A stretch of DNA of 64,000 bases from Limanda limanda (Eukaryota; Chordata; Actinopteri; Pleuronectiformes; Pleuronectidae). The notes below the pieces were generated by a model. That model ran no database searches. It saw nothing but the letters and a program-made list of their open reading frames with translations, and was not told where the DNA came from. The position numbers and the translations under genes were made by a program. Location: contig NC_083638.1 of assembly GCF_963576545.1 (NCBI RefSeq), forward strand, positions 4,430,659 through 4,494,658. Direction: 5' to 3'. Each line of letters begins with the position of its first letter. The first letter of the stretch is position 1. Positions 48,063 to 61,076 of this stretch are shown piece by piece.

Positions 48063-49298
48063 AAAATTGTTTGGAATATTAAGAGATCATTTCTGTGTGA
48101 ATTAAGACATGGAAGAATACAAATGTCTCGTGAAAAGGCTGCCGTCATAAAAAAATTTCTTTATCCTCCTGCAGGATTTAGGAGTCTGCTGTGTTTTATC
48201 AGATCCCCCCCCCCCCATCTGTCCACCCGAGGCATGTGCTACTTCCGTGCAGAGTTTAGTTAAACTTTCACTTTTGTACTTTGCGACTCATAATTCACTC
48301 TCCAGTTGCGGCTGTTTGGTTTGAGGTTTTGTGTACTTCCATATTTCTGGTTTCCACTAAATTCTAAAAGTGTTCTGTCCCACTGTCTTCGATGCAGTGT
48401 GTTGGACGTCACACTGCCAGCAACACACACCTGATGTCACCGACACAACAGGTTACACAAAACACAGGGGAGGCAATCATCTGAGAAGACATTTATGGCG
48501 TCTTGCTGCACGAATTTACAACTTAGTGAGATTATAAAATGTTCATGTCTGTCAATAATGATAATCATCATGATAAATGTCACATAATTCCTTTTAAGAT
48601 CAAAGACTGATTTTTTGCTCCTGGGTAAAGGTTGTGGAGACAAACGCTCGATAAACAGAAAATCATTTTACGAACTCTGAGGTAGATCGGTTCTGTTTTC
48701 CACCTCCTCACCACCTACACAATCCAGAAGTAATATTTCAATATTTGTTGAACTTTAGTCTGTCTCCTTTCAGATTCTATGTGTAAAGTCTATGGGGGGG
48801 TGTTAGTCAAGAGGCAACCCTAAGCAACGAGGATTAAAAAGCTAAGCTGTTATTTAACACAAAACACATGAATGAATCCCCTTTATGTGCCCCAGGCAAA
48901 TTACCTTTAATATCAGGCTATACCATCAAATCAAAGGAGACGTCTGGACGCCCAGGTGTTTGTTTTTCTTGGCAGACAGTCTCCTCTATTGTGTCGCTTC
49001 AAAGTCACATCATGATGACACCTGCAGCCTTTTGGTCCCAGGTGAGGGGATTTGTGGGTCTGTGGGGGGGGGGATGAAGCCAGCAGGTTAAGATGTATCT
49101 CCTCAGCCCCTGAGCTGTGAGCTGGAAGGGTTAACGGCTAATGATAGAAGCGTGAGCGTGACGTAGCCTCTCCGGTGACCTGTGACCTGAGGGACGCAGC
49201 TTAAGACACTGATCCACTTTTAGGAAGACTCTTCATTCTTTTAGGAAGCAACGAGCAGAAAATCCCCCCGGCAGGTTTAAGAAAACAGCCGTGTGTAT

Positions 49299-50011
49299 TA
49301 GGGGTGGGAATTGGCAAAAATGTGACGATTCAATAGTATTGCGATATTTGGGCCACGATTCAATAGTATTGCGATTCTGCGATACTGCAAGTATTACGAT
49401 TCGATTCTGCGATATATTGCGATTCATGTCCCCCATATTATTCAAAGGCATTACAAAAAAGAGGAATATAAGACTGCTCAACTCACTTCAAATGTCACAT
49501 TTAATTCTGTGAACAACATTGTCTTCTACACATTAACTGAAGTGCAAAAACTTTGTCCTTGAACATTCAGGACACAGGACCTTTGTAATTATTTTCTGAA
49601 TAGGAGACCTCTCACATGAACACTGAGCTCAATCATATAAATAAGAGTAACCTAGAGCTTCAATCAAATTGAGACCTGCAAGGTCATGACCCAAAATGTT
49701 AAATTCATTTGGGAATATTGGCATTTTTGTTCAGAAAAAGGAGTTGGTCAACCTGCTCAGATGTTAAAGTTCCTCTGGGCTGTTACTATATCTCCTGCAG
49801 TGGAGAACATCCTTTCCACAGACACACTAAGTATCTTTTAAACTCTGAAACTCTCCTCGTCATGCTTTGCCAGCCATGGGGCTGTTACATATATAATTGT
49901 AAATAAATATAAAAAAAAAAATATTGCAATACTTTGTGCTACAGTATCGATATAATCACGGGCGCAAAATATCGCGATACTGAACAGAATCGATTTTTCC
50001 CCCCACCACTA
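49299..50011. mobile_element. Non-autonomous hAT-type element
   Basis: 713 bp between 8-bp duplications GTGTGTAT (49291-49298 and 50012-50019). The ends are TAGGGGTGGG and CCCACCACTA (TIR with one mismatch). Subterminal regions are full of short CGATTC/GCGATA words in both orientations. No transposase frame is present. Confidence 0.85.
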
Positions 50012-51999
50012 GTGTGTATGTGTGCTTTGTCGAAAGGACGACATTAAACGACCCTGTGGGAGAATTTGCAGAGAGGGAAGATATTGGTACTGTACTTTAT
50101 TAATTTTGAATAAAAATCAATGCATCTAGTAGTTTATTCAGAGACGGTACAAACGAGCGCAAATCAAACAACTGAAGTAATAACTAGAACGCAAACCTCC
50201 GCTAAGGCCAAACAGTCTAATCTGCAACACGTTACAAACACATAGATCTCAACACTTTCTTAAAGTCTGTAATGTCTGAGATTTACAAAATTAAATATAT
50301 ATTTGTTATTCAGGTCATAGTTTAAGGTGGTATAACTCTGGATTGTGTTATATCATGAGTTATGAGCAGAATATTTGGAACACCTTTGAACATAATGCAG
50401 TCCAGTTCAGCGCCATCTCACCTCAGTGCTGAAACATATGATTTAATTAACACCTCCATGATGGGGCCAACATAAATGGAACCTTACAGACGTCATAAGA
50501 ATATAAATTGTGGTTAAACTTGTATGGGATTGTACACCTGTATTATTCATACCGGTTAACAAAGGACACTGATTGCAGTTAATAATATACAATAACAATG
50601 TGAACGTATAAGAAGCAGTTGAGACGTGAAAATGAAAAAGGGAACGACTTAAATGGGAACTGAACATGAATGTGCAAAGGTCACATACAAGTGGGTGAAG
50701 CTTTATGCTTCCTCGTGTCAGATGTGCATTTCTTTGCAGTTAGTTAATTCAGATTTTTTAAAAATCAATCATACTCGAGATCCAAATATCTATGAAAACA
50801 GAAAACACCCTATATCATGTGATTTTCAGCTTAATCTGGATACGTATGAAAAGGTCAACGTGGAAAAGTGTGTATATTATCATTCCTCAAGGGATGAAGA
50901 GGATGTAAATCGGTAGAATTGTTTTTGCGCATTCCTGCTGACGGACAGGTATTAAAACATAAAATCCTCGGCGGTGCCAATAAATGAAAAGATGATTTTA
51001 TTTTGTCCATTACGAAATAAACCATGAAGCAGTAAATTTAGTCTAGAACCAGACCGGACCAGTCATTAGTGGTGATGTGTTTGAGCTTCTTCATTAAACT
51101 GACAATCGCCCTCATTAGAAAACATGACAGGCTCTTTGCCAGAGGCTTTAATTTTAATCTTTAACTCCAAACAAAGTTTTGAAGTGAGATGTATCATGAG
51201 CTTCTTCTGAACTTTGTCTTTAGTTCAACTTTTGAACTGAATAATTTACACCGAAAACTCTTTCTCTTCACTGTATGTCTCGGTTTCAGCAGAAAAAACC
51301 CCAAATTGCACTACTTTTTCCCCCCTCCATCATTCAGCTGTAGTGAGATATGGAGGGGAATTTGAAATTGATTTGGGAGACTTCATCCAGCACAGACCTG
51401 CTTATCTATGGAGCTCAGGAGGAGAGCGCAGTAATGCAACTGCAGTTCCCTGGTGGTCCTGAGCCCGACTTCAGAGAGGTCAGTCAAAAGTCTCAAAACT
51501 CATCTGTGCTTCCTACCCAACGTGTCTGAGGTCACAGGCTTCTGTCTCTGTTATTCCGCTTCATCTCGGCGTCTTCCCGACCTCCAGCGAGTCTTCAGGA
51601 AGTGAAGGTTGCAGAGTGCGAGTGCAGCTCACGGGTGGCTTCCTACTTTTCATTTCCTCAAACCCGTGCACTGGGATTCTGGTTGTCTCTTGTCTTCTTT
51701 TCTCAGCCTCTGTTGCTTCCTTTCTTCAACACACGGGTGAGGTTCGGGATAAAATACCGCTCTATTGTTTGAACCATTTTGCCATCGTTCATTGAGATTT
51801 TCCTGTTTTTGATTGTCCTCAAAAACAGCAGCAGCCCCCCCCCCAGCAGTGTGTTCCTGCACTGTTTAGACACCTGATTACAAACCCCCTTGTCATCACA
51901 ACTTTTTGCCGTTCAGTCTTGAAAGAGATGGGATTCAGATTCGCTGTCTGCCTGTCGCGAACTGGAAGTGGAGCTCCATATCCCCATGTGTGGCGGCAC

Positions 52000-52773
52000 T
52001 AGGGTTGCAAAGGGGGGGAACGGAAACTTTCCATGGGAAGTTAAGCTTGGGAATTTTGGGAATTTTGAAAAAAACTACTCAAATTTAACGCTGAGCAATA
52101 AAAACATCATTCAAAACTCTATTTTAAAGATGTATGGAACGTTGAGTTTCAACCCTCCACTGTGCATTCTTCTATCACATGCACAGATAACTCCCAGCAT
52201 CCTTCACTCTACAGCAGGGCTACTGAGGCCTGCTGTAGAGTGCAGGACTAGTCAGGTAAGTTTCAATGATATTACTGGGAAAATATATTAGCATGCTGAT
52301 TGAGGATTGTTCATCTGTTCATCTAGACTATTTCCATCATTTATCCATCAATTGTAAATTATTTTTACAGATGATTCAAATTGTTTGGAACTATTTATAT
52401 CTCTGGCATTGCATTAGTGTTTTTTTACAAACTTTTTTCTCATCTTATTCTACAGAACAATGCCACGTGCACTATCTCATGTGTGGAGACATTTCACCCC
52501 ATCCAATGTAGAAGGAAAGGCTGTGTACATTTGCAAATACTGTGCAAAGACCTATGTTAAGAATGACACAACGATGCAGAAGCATATAGTCAAGTGCCCA
52601 AAGTTTCCTCAGGGCTCAAATCAGCCTACGACACAAGAAAATTTTATATTTATGTCTGTATATGACATGGTAAATAGAGTTAGTATAAATTATCCACAAA
52701 ATGTGCAGTTTATTCCCGTTAATTCCCATGGAAAGTTTCTAACTTTGAATATTCCCGGACTTTTGCAACCCTA
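52000..52773 (+). mobile_element. Non-autonomous hAT element, copy 2
   Basis: 774 bp between exact 8-bp target duplications GGCGGCAC (51992-51999 and 52774-52781). TIRs TAGGGTTGCAAA and TTTGCAACCCTA are perfect. Inside are a 12-bp-arm hairpin (52207-52240), a donor-like CAG|GTAAGT (GT at 52256), an acceptor-like TTCTACAG (ends 52455) and then the BED-finger frame. Same family as 44273-44976. Confidence 0.92.
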
Positions 52774-52774
52774 G
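52460..52774 (+). CDS. BED zinc-finger ORF of hAT copy 2
   Basis: 104 codons, stopping at the element's right end. The first 56 residues, including the BED finger (W-R-H-F, CKYC, KHIVKC), are the same as in the 44402-44608 copy; the tail differs. This is an N-terminal transposase remnant or a small stand-alone DNA-binding protein. No catalytic motif follows. Confidence 0.6.
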   Translation: MPRALSHVWRHFTPSNVEGKAVYICKYCAKTYVKNDTTMQKHIVKCPKFPQGSNQPTTQENFIFMSVYDMVNRVSINYPQNVQFIPVNSHGKFLTLNIPGLLQP

Positions 52775-54860
52775 GCGGCACAGCATTTAACATACTAATG
52801 ATTAAAAGAGAAATCCTTCTGAGCTCATTCCAGCTTGGGGGGGGGGGGGCGGCCTCGGCCTCATCCATATTTTGTCCCAAACCCCTGTTTTTTTGGACTC
52901 TGATCCACAACGGGCACCGGTTCTGATCCCACAGAAGCAGGAGGGAGTGAAAACAACAGAGATATTCCAGAGTTAAGCCTGAGTCAGAAAAGCTGGAAGC
53001 CTAAAAGGAGGGGGGATGGGAGGACAGAGAGGGTGGAGGATGGGGAGGGAGCTGGCACTCAGTACACAGCCCTCTAGCTGAGAGTGGGAGCTTTATATAA
53101 TGGCCAGGTAGTGTGCCTGCTCCCCCCCACCCCCCTCATCCGCCTACACAACCCCTGCACACCCACACACACAAATGCACACATCCTGCAGAACCTTTAG
53201 AGAAACTGCTTGGCACAACATTATTAGCCTCACCATCTCCCGGACCCCTGGGACTCCAAAGAACTGCATTACTGTTCACCTCAAAACAAAGTAAAATGAA
53301 ATGGATTTTTTTTTTAGCTCTTCTAGCAAAACGTGTGGAGCTCAAAGGGAAAAGATGTCGGTTGCTTTAAGCCACGACTTTGCTCTTGCTATAGGTGTAA
53401 TGGACGGTATAACCGCTAGATAACCTTAACTTCTGTATAACACTGTCACATAGGTAAGACATTAGTGGTTTCTGTTGGGGATGGAAATTCTATTTAATCC
53501 TATTGACGTTTTTTAAATGTAAGTTTATTGAGGGGAAAGCAAGATAGAGCCTGAGTAAGCACATTTGAACGCTTCAGTGATTTCCCAATAGGTGTTAATG
53601 GCCAAGTTACTTGTTTCTAACTCATGAAACAAAGGCCTGAGGAAAACCTTTTATTCTGACCCAACTACAGAATATTTAAAACTGTTGTATATATATCAGC
53701 TTGCATCAAATCAGATGATTATTATAAGGGCTATGTGGGCAATAAAGCAATATCCATAGTTATTGCAGTATATTTTTCATCAAAAGAAAAATAACAACAA
53801 TCCAATACATAATATAGCGATATGATGCTTTTTATTCACATTAAGGAGGTATAACACATAATTGATCTGCCTCAGATTTTTTAAATGTCTTGCTTTTTAT
53901 CAAGTGTTTGTCATTTCCCATAAAGAAGAATTTAATACCACAAACTTCACTCAGATGCAGAAATCTGTCCTCAAACTTAAACAGGACAATAATGTGACAT
54001 TATTCATTTTAATAAACATTTGTTTCTCTATATCAATTTAGTCAACATTGCGTCGCACCAATTCTTATTCGAAATGATTATAAATTTTGCCTGATTTAAG
54101 TCTTTTTCTCTTTCTCTTGTGCATTTGAAGTTAATTGTTGTCTGACATTCATATGAGCTGGTGGCTCTAAATCCCCAGAGACTGTCTCGTGAAGTTTGAG
54201 TGTTTGCTACAGATAATACATTTACAGTTTGAGCCCTAAAAACCACTGACATCCTCTCTCAGTAAACACAGGAAACACAGGGATGGAAACATGGAGCTTT
54301 CAATGCACCTTCACCTAAATGCCTGCCAACAATTTCTGACTAATCTGTAAAGTTGTAGAGTAGAACAACTATGATATTACCAAAGGCTGCAAATTGAAAG
54401 TCAGAATCAAGGTGTTTTTTTTTAGAGACGCCTTTTTTCACCACGTTACCTTTTCAGTGTTTATGTGAGAAAACATTTATGGTGCACGGTGTCACCTCAG
54501 GCAATGTGGGAAGAAAGTCTAGCCTAAATGTGTCTCTTCCTAGGCAGGCTAAAATTGTACTCGGCCATTTATAGTTGCCATCTTGCAAACCGAGGGATTT
54601 TTTAAGCCCAAGTAGAGTTCATCATCATTACCCCACAATCTATCCCTCGATTTCTCCCAGTCCTGTGAAAAAAAGGAAGCTGGCTGTGGTTTGTTCTAAT
54701 GCACAGGCAGCGAGTGTCATAGTGTGCCTGTCATTTGATGGTCATGGGACTGAATGGTACATTTGAGGTTTTGCACACATACCAGCCGTTTGGCCAGCGT
54801 ATGCAATCCCTGTGAGCGTAATGATCTCTCCTGTTGTGCATGGGTCCTGATGGGCTGATC

Positions 54861-54866
54861 GTGTGT

Positions 54867-54909
<43 letters not shown>
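54861..54909. repeat. (GT)n microsatellite
   Basis: GT repeat with one CT interruption at 54871. Confidence 0.93.
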
Positions 54910-54911
<2 letters not shown>

Positions 54912-55297
54912 TTCTCCCCCTTGCATGCTAACTCTTTGTGTATCAGATTTGTGGCATGCATGCACTTCGCCTTTGTCACTGCCCTTCGCATGTGAGCTCA
55001 ATTGAAGTGAAGCACCTCACATGACAACCACAGTGGACTCGTGTGTGTGTGAACATTATGCTCATGTGAATTTTCCTGTTTGCACTTGCTAGTGGTCATT
55101 TCCCCTTTTACCATTTTAAAGCCGAATGTGTTTGGTATTAAATATCTAGATTTAAACAAAGCAAGGATTAAAAAGACATTGTACTGCTCTAGTTCTGACA
55201 GCCTGCCATGGATGATAAAATCTTTATGGATATTTTGAAAGGCCATTGAAGTGATGGGTTTGTTCCCACTGCTGCCGATGGCCGATCTGTCTCTTTG

Positions 55298-55299
<2 letters not shown>

Positions 55300-55361
<62 letters not shown>

Positions 55362-55362
55362 T
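55300..55362. repeat. (GT)n microsatellite
   Basis: About 30 uninterrupted GT units. Confidence 0.95.
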
Positions 55363-58300
55363 GCTGATGAGCAGTCAAGGAGGAAAGAAGATCCTCCACG
55401 ATGTTGATTTGTGCTTTGGGAAATTGTGAAGATCATTTTCTGACATGATAACGTCACATAATTTCTGCAGATTTGTCAGCTGCACATTCCCGTTGCCAAT
55501 TCGGGCTGCCAAAGGATGTACTGGATCCATATCTGGTGACTGTGGAGGCCTCTAAGTTCACTGAACTCATTGTTATGATCATGAACCCAGTTTGAGATGT
55601 CTGTGACATGGAGGCTTATCAAGCTGGAAGTAGCTGCTGGAAGATCTTCACAGCTCTGATACTCTTTGCTTGTGAGAAGCTTCTTGTGTTTGTACCAATG
55701 TCCAGGAATATTTTTGTATTATTTACATATTGTTAGATACGTTGAGACGAACAGATCAGGTTACTTTTGCTTGTGTTTGACTTTTGAGACTTTTCAGTCT
55801 CCAGCTCGACACAAAACCACAAATGCATGATGTGTTTAAGAGCTGGTGCAAAACTGGGACATCTGGGCTGTTGGCAGATCAGTCAACTTCTCACAGATGT
55901 CCGTGTTTTCCATCAGCACTTAAACACAACATGCATGGGGTCTGTGTGGAGCTGGAGTCTGTGAGAAGAGTCTTCAAACCTCATCGATGCAAATCAGCTA
56001 AACTGTGCTCACACATTTAATAATCTGTAAATAAATTAAATGAAAATGACCAGATAGGTGAAATTGAAGTTTCCTTTAACGGCTTCCTGGCTTTTCTGTG
56101 TCAAGCACTTATTTGTTCCCCAAATTAAACACAAATTTGTAAATCAAAATTTTCTTTGTATGGGACATTTGTGGCCGTTAAGAGTCTAAGTGATCTCCAT
56201 AGTAGTCCAGGCAAAGTAGCGTTTTACGACCGACTAATTGTAAAAGAATTTTTTTCAGCATAGATTATTTGTATGAGGTGTCCAGAAGAACATACTAAAA
56301 GTCCTAAGAAATCCTAGTTGAGGAAATATGTTTAATTCTCATCAATGTGTGCCAATGAGGCCAGGCAACTATTTTACAATTACTTCTATTTTTGGCTCCA
56401 AAATGGGTTACTTTGCCTGGACTATAGATGAGCTTTCACAGAAACTTGAGCCACTCTCCAGTTTTGGAGGCCAGTGTTTCTCCTGACAGATGAAACCTTT
56501 GAGGACGGCTCGGCCACCGGCCAGTTCCAACCTGTCTCTCCTCATCAAACAGGCCTGCGTGCTGCCTGCTTCCTTTCATTATGGCTGCGCTGCAGTCGAC
56601 TGCTCTCGGCTGCAGCACAGCGGCGCTTACAGGTGTGTGCTTACGGTTGAGGTAAGGGTCAACTGGAGTGTGAGTCTGTGTATGTGTGAAGAGAAAAACT
56701 CTGGCTGCAAGAGTTAGATTGCGTGATTCAATAATCTGTGTCTGTATATGTGTATATATGTGTACATCTAAGCCTCTTACAGATGCACTAGTGTCACTCT
56801 GAACCTCTATCTTTGTTATACGAGGCGTAAAAGGAGATACTTGACTACAACTCCCAAGGTGCATTGAGGTAAATGAAAAACTCGACTTCAAAATGAAGTT
56901 TTGAAAGAAGCTAAAGATGACACGGGATAGATTTACTCAGTCTAGAATCCTCTGGGAATATTGTTAAATATCCAGGAGAAAGATCCTGATTTATTTAAAG
57001 CAAAGGGAAATTGGAATTTAAAGTGCCCCAAAATCTTCAAGCTTCAAGCAGTTCCTCCCACTTAGCAGCTCCATATAATCTAAGATTGTCATCATCAAAA
57101 GTGTTATCAGCCTGGATGTGCTTATTTATGAAATATGAATTATAATCATCTGCCTTGCACCATTTATTTAGCTACAGTCAGAAGTTTAGATGTGTTTCCA
57201 GCAGCAGTGTTTGCAGCCTGACCAGTGCATGAGTGTGGATCTTCACTCCTCTGATAGCGTACGTCCATCTGAGCTGCCCCCCCCCCCTCTCCTCCAGCCT
57301 CCACACCCTCCCTCCCTCCCCCTCCCTCCCCCTCCTGTGTTTTCGCTGGAGCTGTGGAGAATTTCATTTGGTCTGGAGGCTCAGCTGCTCTCTATCTTCC
57401 CCCATCCCCCATCATCTCACTCATCCATCCATCACTCTCACCAGCTCTGGGCATAGCAAATTATTACCCTGCACACACCGCTCTCCAGTCTGACAAGAAT
57501 CTACCGGCTCTCTACTGGTCTCCAAAAGTCCTGAGAAGCATTGAATTCAGTTTTCCTTTTAAAGGAAAAATCTTCCTCAGAAGGTTTTATAAAGTCATAC
57601 ATTTAAACTCGGCGAACCCCGATCAGGCAGATAAATTGGGAGAGATAACAGTGTAGTCTTTATTATTTAAGTTAGACTCAAAATGAACTCGCAGTGCACA
57701 GGACGGATCTATTCACCCATTCTGCTGCTGCAGCTCTTTCCCAGTCCCAACACAAAGGAAAACTCATCCACTGGCAAAGGGACTGGAGTCAGTTACCTTT
57801 TTTTGGCAGGTTCACCCGCATTTAAAAAACTAAATATTAGATTTTTCCAAGAAAGGGTGAATAAGGCCTGTATTAGTACCGATGGTGGGAAACACCTTAA
57901 ATTAGCTGAAATATAAAGACAAGAAATGATTTGGATTCTCAGAATTTGTATGTGTATTAACGTGTGTAAGATTAATTATTAAAGGATTTGCTATCAAATC
58001 ATGCAAATGTGTCAGTTCTAAGTTAGGATATCAGAAGATAGAAGATAAATAGGAAAACCACATTGTCCAGTGTTTTACTGGTTGATATGGCCATACCCAT
58101 TTTCGATATATCGTCTTACTGGTTGGAGTTTCTTTCTTTCGTTTGACAGTAGCACTAAAATCTGAAGTTCACAGTTGTTGTATTTCCTTTCTCTTCTTCT
58201 TTTGGGGCAGTGGTTTACTTGCAGTGAAGCAATTTCAAAACTCCGGGTTTTATCGGGTTTCGGTTTCAGCTCCGTGTTCTGCTCAAGACCTCATAGAGCA

Positions 58301-59273
58301 TCACGCTGGTGAATCTTCAGCCGTCACCTTCACATATTGGTGTTAAATTGTACCCGTCTGGTAAATTTGCAAAAAATCTCTGTTTTCAAAAAGCCACACT
58401 GGCCTGTGTGCTGTGTGAGTTTTTGTGCAACAAGCCCCTCTGCTACCACGAGCTCTTCTCTTTGTGTTGTCTCCTCTCTTTCTCCCTCCCTTCCTTTGTT
58501 TAAGTTTCCCTTTGCACCTACATGTCAAGTTGTTTCAGTAAAACATTACAATAAAGCACAGGCTTTGATGAGGTCTGGCATTTTCAGTGCGCCGCAGTTT
58601 GGGTTTGAATTCAGCTCCAGTGTGAATACTTAGTTTGAGGAGATCAGTGATTAATATCAACCACGTTGTCTGTGAATGTGACACGAAAATGTCAGAACTG
58701 CACTTTGATATCACTTTAATCATTTCTTTGTAGACTAAACAAACCGATTCAGGCAAGTGCAGGAGGATCTGTGTTGTAGGCAACCACATCATTTACCCAC
58801 TTAAAATAGCAAATGTTTTTAAGATATAATATGGAACAATTCTTCATTAAAATGTCTTAAAATGACTTCATCCATGCTATATATGTTGTTGACTTGTGCA
58901 CTTACATTATTCAAAATGCTTTTAACGATTTTCAAACACCCCAATTTTATAAATCAATTAATCAATTATCAAAATAGTAGTAAATTCCTTTCATGGGAAT
59001 CAACTAATCAATAAATTGGCTAATCGTTGCTGCTCTATAGCAAAATAATGGAGATTCTCGATTTGTTAGTGTTTAGTTATAGGAGGTGGAGCTTGTGATG
59101 AGTTTGGGGGGGGAGCGTCATGTGTCGAACAGTTGCAGATGTTGTAAAGTAAGCTCGGTTTAAACGTTTATTTTTGTTTCGTGTTGTTCAGCTCATTAAC
59201 TTCCTTGCTTCTTGGAGACTGAAAACAAACATGTTTTTCTTTCATCTGTTCGTCGTCCTTTTCTTCAACAAAG

Positions 59274-60004
59274 TCCATCAGGTTGGTTCTGTCTCTTCTC
59301 AGTGTTTGAAGGACAGCTCAACTCCATCAGGTTGGTTCTGTCTCTTCTCAGTGTTTGAAGGACAGCTCAACTCCATCAGGTTGGTTCTGTCTCTTCTCAG
59401 TGTTTGAAGGACAGCTCAACTCCATCAGGTTGGTTCTGTCTCTTCTTAGTGTTTGAAGGACAGCTTAACTCCATCAGGTTGGTTCTGTCTCTTCTCAGTG
59501 TTTGAAGGACAGCTCAACTCCATCAGGTTCCTTCTGTCTCTTCTTAGTGTTTGAAGGACAGCTCAACTCCATCAGGTTGGTTCTGTCTCTTCTCAGTGTT
59601 TGAAGGACAGCTCAACTCCATCAGGTTCCTTCTGTCTCTTCTCAGTGTTTGAAGGACAGCTCAACTCCATCAGGTTGGTTCTGTCTCTTCTCAGTGTTTG
59701 AAGGACAGCTCAACTCCATCAGGTTGGTTCTGTCTCTTCTCAGTGTTTGAAGGACAGCTCAACTCCATCAGGTTCCTTCTGTCTCTTCTCAGTGTTTGAA
59801 GGACAGCTCAACTCCATCAGGTTGGTTCTGTCTCTTCTCAGTGTTTGAAGGACAGCTCAACTCCATCAGGTTGGTTCTGTCTCTTCTCAGTGTTTGAAGG
59901 ACAGCTCAACTCCATCAGGTTGGTTCTGTCTCTTCTCAGTGTTTGAAGGACAGCTCAACTCCATCAGGTTGGTTCTGTCTCTTCTCAGTGTTTGAAGGAC
60001 AACT
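59274..60004. repeat. 49-bp minisatellite, about 15 copies
   Basis: The unit is GGTTGGTTCTGTCTCTTCTC + AGTGTTTGAAGGACAGCTCA + ACTCCATCA. Units start at 59281 and every 49 bp to 59967. Three units (59526, 59624, 59771) carry GGTTCC instead of GGTTGG; units at 59428 and 59526 carry CTTAG. As 49 is not a multiple of three, it is not a coding repeat. Confidence 0.97.
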
Positions 60005-60150
60005 CGTCCTCTCTCTTCAGAGACGTGAACTGGTGCAGTAGATTCTCAGAGTCCTGGTGGCCGACATGTCTCCTCCAGTAAATCAACCCGTAAACAAAAG
60101 CTGGGAACAATATTTTATGCAGCGGTTGCTGAGCCGGCAATGATGGAGGA

Positions 60151-60915
60151 GTTCTGAGGTCACCTGTCCTGGTGAGGACTGCAGGAGAGGAGGAAGAGAG
60201 AGGAGGAGGTAGAGGTGGAGGAAGAGGAGGAGGAGGAGGAGGGAGGGGAGGAGGAGGAGGAAGGGGAAGAGGAAGAGGAAGAGGAGGAGGAGGAGGGAAA
60301 AGGAGTAGGAGGAGGAGGAGGGAGGAGGAGGAGGAGAGGAGGAGGAGGAGGAGGAGAGTTCTGGGGTCACCTGTCCTGGTGATGACTGCAGGAGAGGAAG
60401 AAGGGAGAAGGAGTAGGAGGAAGAGGATGATGAGGAGGAGGAGGAAGAGGAAGAGGAAGAGGTGGAGGTGGAGGAGGACGAGGAGGAGGAGAGGAGGAGT
60501 TCTGGGGTCACCTGTCCTGGTGATGACTGCAGGAGAGGAGGAGAGGAGGAGGTGGAGGAGGAGGAAGATGAGGAGGAGAGGAGGAGAGGAGGAGAGGAGG
60601 AGGAAGAGTAGGAGGAGTTCTGGGGTCACCTGTCCTGGTGATGACTGCAGGAGAGGAGGAAGAGGAGGGAGGAGGAAGAGGAGGAGGAGAGAGGAGGAGG
60701 AAGAGGAGGAGGAGTTCTGGGGTCACCTGTCCTGGTGATGACTGCAGGAGAGGAGGAGGAGGAGGGAGGAAGAGGAGGAGGAGGAGGAAGAGGAGGAGGA
60801 GTTCTGGGGTCACCTGTCCTGGTGATGACTGCAGGAGAGGAGGTGGAGGAGGAGGAGGAGGAGGAGAGGAGGAGGAGGAGGAGGAGGAGGAGGAGGAGGA
60901 GGAGGAGGAGGAGGA
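60151..60915. repeat. GGA-rich higher-order array with six conserved 40-bp cores
   Basis: A core GTTCTGGGGTCACCTGTCC + TGGTGATGACTGCAGGAGAG starts at 60151, 60358, 60499, 60617, 60714 and 60801, each followed by a variable (GGA/GAA)n tract. The last tract runs nearly pure to 60915. One strand is almost all purine, so long Arg/Glu/Gly or Leu/Ser/Pro frames appear that are compositional. Confidence 0.95.
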
Positions 60916-61076
60916 GAAAAAACCAGAGGTGATGGTGAGAGCAGGGAGCTGCTCCTCTACCTCTCCTCCTCCGACACCACCCGCTCTTCTGTTTTCTCTC
61001 CTCTGTTTGTTTTCCCTCGTTTTTTTTTTTGTGTGTGTGAGGCCAGAGGAATGTTACACATCCGCAGTACGGTGAA

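Noticed and set aside
53080..53120. TATATAA box with downstream sequence resembling a promoter
   Set aside because: No gene or CpG enrichment follows; isolated AT motif in intron 1.
59985..60932. Long Leu/Ser/Pro and Arg/Glu/Gly open frames (up to 214 codons) on both strands
   Set aside because: Products of the GGA-rich array; no complex-composition protein segment and no family resemblance.
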